Source of the DNA: Paraburkholderia kururiensis
GTDB lineage: Bacteria; Pseudomonadota; Gammaproteobacteria; Burkholderiales; Burkholderiaceae
NCBI RefSeq assembly: GCF_034424375.1
Contig: NZ_CP139965.1
Span: forward strand, 4,154,001-4,218,000
DNA length: 64,000 bases
Reading direction: 5' to 3'
Below the pieces are notes generated by a model. That model was not told where the DNA came from, did not search any database, and saw only the letters and a program-made list of their open reading frames with translations. This document shows, in pieces, positions 61,636 through 64,000 of the stretch (the first letter of the stretch is position 1; each line of letters begins with the position of its first letter). Both the position numbers and the translations under genes were made by a program.

Positions 61636-62832
61636 ATGAACGCCGCGCGTTTGCTCCTTCGCTGTGCCAAGGCGCTTGCTGCCGTCGTGATCGCGCTGAT
61701 GCTCGCGTGCGCCTTGCTGGCGGGTCTCGCGCGGCTCGGCGTGAGCGTGCCCGCGCACGCGGCGGCGAATGCGGCGTGGCACGGCGTGCTGATGCTGCCT
61801 GTGTTCTTCGGCGGACTCGTCAGCCTTGAACGCGCGGTCGCGCTGCAACGGCGTCTCTATTTCGTGGCGCCTGCTGCGGCGATCCTCGCGGGGATCATGC
61901 TGGTTGCGGGCGTGTCGCCTGTGGTCGCTCAAGTGTTGCTCGTGTTGGCCGCGACCGTCGCGCTCGCGGCGAACGTTCGCGTGCTGCAACGCCAGCGCGC
62001 GTTTCACCTCTACATGCTCGCGCTGGCGGGGCTGTGCGGATGGTTCGGCAATGTGGTCTGGTTCGCTACAGACAACGCACTGGATGCGGTACCCGCGTGG
62101 CTCGCGTTTCTCGTGCTCACCATCGCAGCCGAGCGCCTCGAACTCACGCGCATGCTGCGTCTGCCGCGCTTCGCGCGGCATAGCTTCTGTGTGCCGGTAG
62201 CGGGGTTGCTCGCGAGCCTGCCGTGGGCACTGTGGCAACCCGCAAGCGGCATGCGGCTCTTTGCAGCGAGCCTCGTGCTGCTCGCTGCGTGGCTCGTGCG
62301 CTACGACATCGCGCGCTACACCGTACGTCAACGCGGGCTCACGCGGTTCATTGCGGTGTGCCTGCTGAGCGGCTACGCGTGGCTCGCGGTAAGCGGCGTG
62401 CTCGGCTTCAGCGGCGCGCTGTTGCCGGGCCACCCCTGGCACGACGCAGCGCTGCACGCGCTCACACTCGGCTTCGTGTTTTCGATGGTGTTCGGCCACG
62501 CACCCATCATCCTGCCGGCGCTCACGCGGTTGCCGGTGAAGTACCTCCCGGCGTTCTATCTGCCTCTCGTCGCGCTCCACGGCGCACTCGCGCTGCGCGT
62601 AACGGGCGGGCTTACCGATGCATTCGCGCTGCGCCTGGCGGGCGGCACAGCGAGCGGCGCGGCGATTGCCCTCTTCGCGCTGACCTTGGCCGCGGCGGTA
62701 GTGGCGGCGCGGCGCGCTCGTGGCGCTCGTGGCGCGAACAGCAAGCGCGGTCCGCACGATTCCCACGGCGCACGTGCCGGTGAACCACGCGCGTTCGCCC
62801 AACGCCCCTCGCGCGACGCGGACGCATCCTGA
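61636..62832 (+). CDS. Polytopic membrane protein of the nor cluster (NnrS-like)
   Basis: A 398-residue inner-membrane protein with about 11-12 hydrophobic helices from residue 10 to 365 and a basic, low-complexity tail. The segment HALTLGFVFSMVFGHAPIIL recalls His-containing helices of NnrS and related heme-copper-type proteins, and the place after norB supports a role in NO metabolism. The resemblance is moderate and the exact family is not certain. Other His and Trp residues near helix ends (AAWHGVLMLPVFFGG, HLYMLALAGLCGWFG) could be ligands. It starts 4 bases after the MIP18-type gene. Confidence 0.7.
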   Translation: MNAARLLLRCAKALAAVVIALMLACALLAGLARLGVSVPAHAAANAAWHGVLMLPVFFGGLVSLERAVALQRRLYFVAPAAAILAGIMLVAGVSPVVAQVLLVLAATVALAANVRVLQRQRAFHLYMLALAGLCGWFGNVVWFATDNALDAVPAWLAFLVLTIAAERLELTRMLRLPRFARHSFCVPVAGLLASLPWALWQPASGMRLFAASLVLLAAWLVRYDIARYTVRQRGLTRFIAVCLLSGYAWLAVSGVLGFSGALLPGHPWHDAALHALTLGFVFSMVFGHAPIILPALTRLPVKYLPAFYLPLVALHGALALRVTGGLTDAFALRLAGGTASGAAIALFALTLAAAVVAARRARGARGANSKRGPHDSHGARAGEPRAFAQRPSRDADAS

Positions 62833-62873
62833 TCTTTCCCACTCCTGAATTTTTCTTCTCAACGGAGCTTTCC

Positions 62874-63206
62874 ATGACCGACAGTTCGAGCCTCAACACC
62901 TTCATCTTCGACGCACGCGGCATTGCGAAGCGGCTGCGGCACGCCGCGATATTCGGCGCCATCGAATCGCTCGCGGACGGCGAGCGCATGCGCTTCGTCA
63001 ACGACCACGATCCGCTGCCGCTGCTGTATCAGATCGAACAGCGCTACGGCAGTCAGGTGCGCATCGAGTACGTGGAACGCCGGCCACAGCAGATCGTGAT
63101 CGACTTCGTCGTCGCGTTGGATGCTGCCCTGGCGGCAAACGATGCGGGCGAAACGGCGGGTTGCGCGGGCGGGTCGGCGGCCGGCGGCTGCGGGTGTAGC
63201 GGCTGA
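62874..63206 (+). CDS. DUF2249 domain protein with a Cys/Gly-rich tail
   Basis: A 110-residue cytoplasmic protein. The DUF2249 pattern is clear: FDARGIAKRLRHAAIFGAIE, LADGERMRFVNDHDPLPLLY and IEYVERRPQQIVIDF. The conserved N-D-H-D-P motif recalls SirA/TusA-like folds. The C-terminus (CAGGSAAGGCGCSG) has three cysteines and could bind a metal. DUF2249 genes often lie in NO and denitrification clusters. It is the last gene of the norB run and ends before a strong hairpin. Confidence 0.87.
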   Translation: MTDSSSLNTFIFDARGIAKRLRHAAIFGAIESLADGERMRFVNDHDPLPLLYQIEQRYGSQVRIEYVERRPQQIVIDFVVALDAALAANDAGETAGCAGGSAAGGCGCSG

Positions 63207-63332
63207 GGTTGGCAGCAGGGCTGAAACCGGCGGCGCACACGTTGTGGCGACTGCCAGCGGCTCAGACGCATCGCGTCATCGGCATGCGAATGAAGGCGAC
63301 AGCGAGTCGAGGCAGATGAAGTGTGCAGGATG

Positions 63333-63371
63333 GGCTAAGGCGCCTACTGGAAAATGGAAGGCGCCTTAGCC
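63333..63371. terminator. Hairpin between the DUF2249 and DGC-domain genes
   Basis: A perfect 13-bp stem (ggctaaggcgcct, 63333-63345, with 63359-63371) and a 13-base loop. It lies between two convergent genes and probably ends transcription from both sides, although no T run follows. Confidence 0.7.
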
Positions 63372-63400
63372 GCCTACGTTTTCCGGATAACGTCTGCCAG

Positions 63401-63817
63401 TCAGGCGATGTGATGCGTCGGCTCAACCGACACAACCGACGCTTCGGCCGCAAGCTCAAGCGCTTCCTGCTCCGCTGCTGCGAGTACGCGCTCGGCGTCA
63501 GCGGGATCGAAGTCCATGTGGAAGCGCTTTCTCACGCCTTGCTGGTCGAGCTGAAGATGCCTGGCCGGCTCGATGCCGTGCCGGGCCAGCGCACTCTTCA
63601 CGCAGACGAGCGGGCAGCCGTCGATGGCGAGGATAGGCCGTCCCGAATGCGCGACTTTCAGCAGGGCCGGAACGTCGCCGCCCACGCCCGCGATGCAGGA
63701 CATCTCGGCCTTGCCGCGGCGGTCCAGCTGCAGCGCCACATGGTTGGCCAGTTGCGCGGCGCTCGAACAGCCCGAGCACGAATACACGAGCGGTAGCGCT
63801 TTTCTTTCGTTACCCAT
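63401..63817 (-). CDS. DGC-domain putative zinc-binding protein
   Basis: A 138-residue protein from the ATG at 63817 with gggag upstream. The family motif DGC is present in AIDGCPLVCVKSALARHGIE. Further cysteines are in LVYSCSGCSSAAQLANHVAL (CxxC) and MSCIAGVGGD. DGC proteins often accompany nitric-oxide and anaerobic respiration genes, but their biochemical role is not known. It converges on the norB cluster; an FNR/DNR-type box lies about 130 bases upstream. Confidence 0.85.
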   Translation of the reverse strand: MGNERKALPLVYSCSGCSSAAQLANHVALQLDRRGKAEMSCIAGVGGDVPALLKVAHSGRPILAIDGCPLVCVKSALARHGIEPARHLQLDQQGVRKRFHMDFDPADAERVLAAAEQEALELAAEASVVSVEPTHHIA

Positions 63818-63947
63818 CTTCGTCACTTCTCCCTGTTGCGTTGAGACGCGGCCTCCTGCTCCATATGATTTCTCAACGTTAGAACATTTAGCGTTGCGCG
63901 ACGCGGGCCGCACCTTGGGGATTGTCGCACTACAGGGACGCAGCGGC

Positions 63948-63961
63948 TTGATATCGATCAG
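63948..63961. promoter_or_regulatory. FNR/ANR/DNR-type box
   Basis: ttgatatcgatcag matches TTGAT-N4-ATCAA with one mismatch at the last base. It lies 131 bases before the DGC-domain gene on the minus strand and may also serve a gene beyond the right end of the window. It would tie the adjacent NO-related genes to oxygen limitation. Confidence 0.65.
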
Positions 63962-64000
63962 TACGTCTGCGCGCTTCGCTGCGAGAGTTCGTTATGTCGA

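Noticed and set aside
59007..61670. Minus-strand open frame of 887 codons opposite norB
   Set aside because: Mirror of norB with His/Arg-rich sequence and no recognisable domain.

Overview
The window looks like chromosomal DNA from a beta-proteobacterium of the Burkholderia/Paraburkholderia group. The reasons are high GC throughout, flagellar control by FlhDC rather than sigma-54, a mot-che operon with two cheY genes and cheD, a DUF2844/DUF3443 gene pair, and Ala/Pro-rich insertions in FlgA, FlhF and CheA. No rRNA, tRNA, insertion sequence, prophage or CRISPR array is visible.

Layout. (1) 1-3165: the start of flgB on the minus strand, divergent from flgA-flgM-flgN, with a near-consensus sigma-28 promoter before flgM. 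(2) 3391-11710, minus strand: a glycine-zipper protein, then the export and placement operon flhB-flhA-flhF-flhG-fliA. (3) 12119-14014, minus: a DUF2844 protein and a DUF3443 lipoprotein that carries two aspartic-protease-like motifs. (4) 14523-26162, minus: one long operon motA-motB-cheY-cheA-cheW-MCP-cheR-cheD-cheB-cheY-cheZ behind a sigma-28 promoter. (5) 26469-27392, minus: the master regulator flhDC, with a candidate promoter and a perfect 20-bp palindrome upstream. (6) 28086-37844: mixed chromosomal genes, including a GT4 glycosyltransferase, an H-NS-like protein, an aquaporin, a histidine phosphatase, a HAD phosphatase, a BadF-type kinase, tag, rpsU and an aldo/keto reductase. (7) 38126-40969: fliC (a very short flagellin), fliD and fliT. 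(8) 41143-56558: a glycan island. Three tandem TPR/GT41 (O-GlcNAc-transferase-like) genes and a GT2-like gene run on the minus strand. On the plus strand are a nucleotide-sugar and decoration operon (fdtA, an aminotransferase, a GT2-like gene broken by an amber codon, a left-handed beta-helix acyltransferase, a beta-propeller protein, a FemAB/GNAT-like protein, a PhyH dioxygenase and an FkbM methyltransferase) and one unknown gene. (9) 56573-58651: an aldo/keto reductase divergent from a LysR regulator. (10) 58956-63817: a nitric oxide module with quinol-type norB, a MIP18-family protein, a polytopic membrane protein, a DUF2249 protein and a DGC-domain protein, with candidate NsrR and FNR/DNR-type operators.

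How the parts work together. FlhDC should switch on the flhB and flgA/flgB operons. FliA (sigma-28), held by FlgM until hook completion, should then fire the flgM, motA and fliC promoters, all three of which are recognisable by sequence. FlhF and FlhG set the number and position of flagella. The che genes link receptors to the switch. The glycan island beside fliC-fliD-fliT most likely makes, attaches and decorates an unusual 3-amino-3,6-dideoxy-hexose on flagellin; that assignment is inference from families and position. Start codons were chosen from ribosome-binding sites and family lengths, and alternatives are given where the choice is close.
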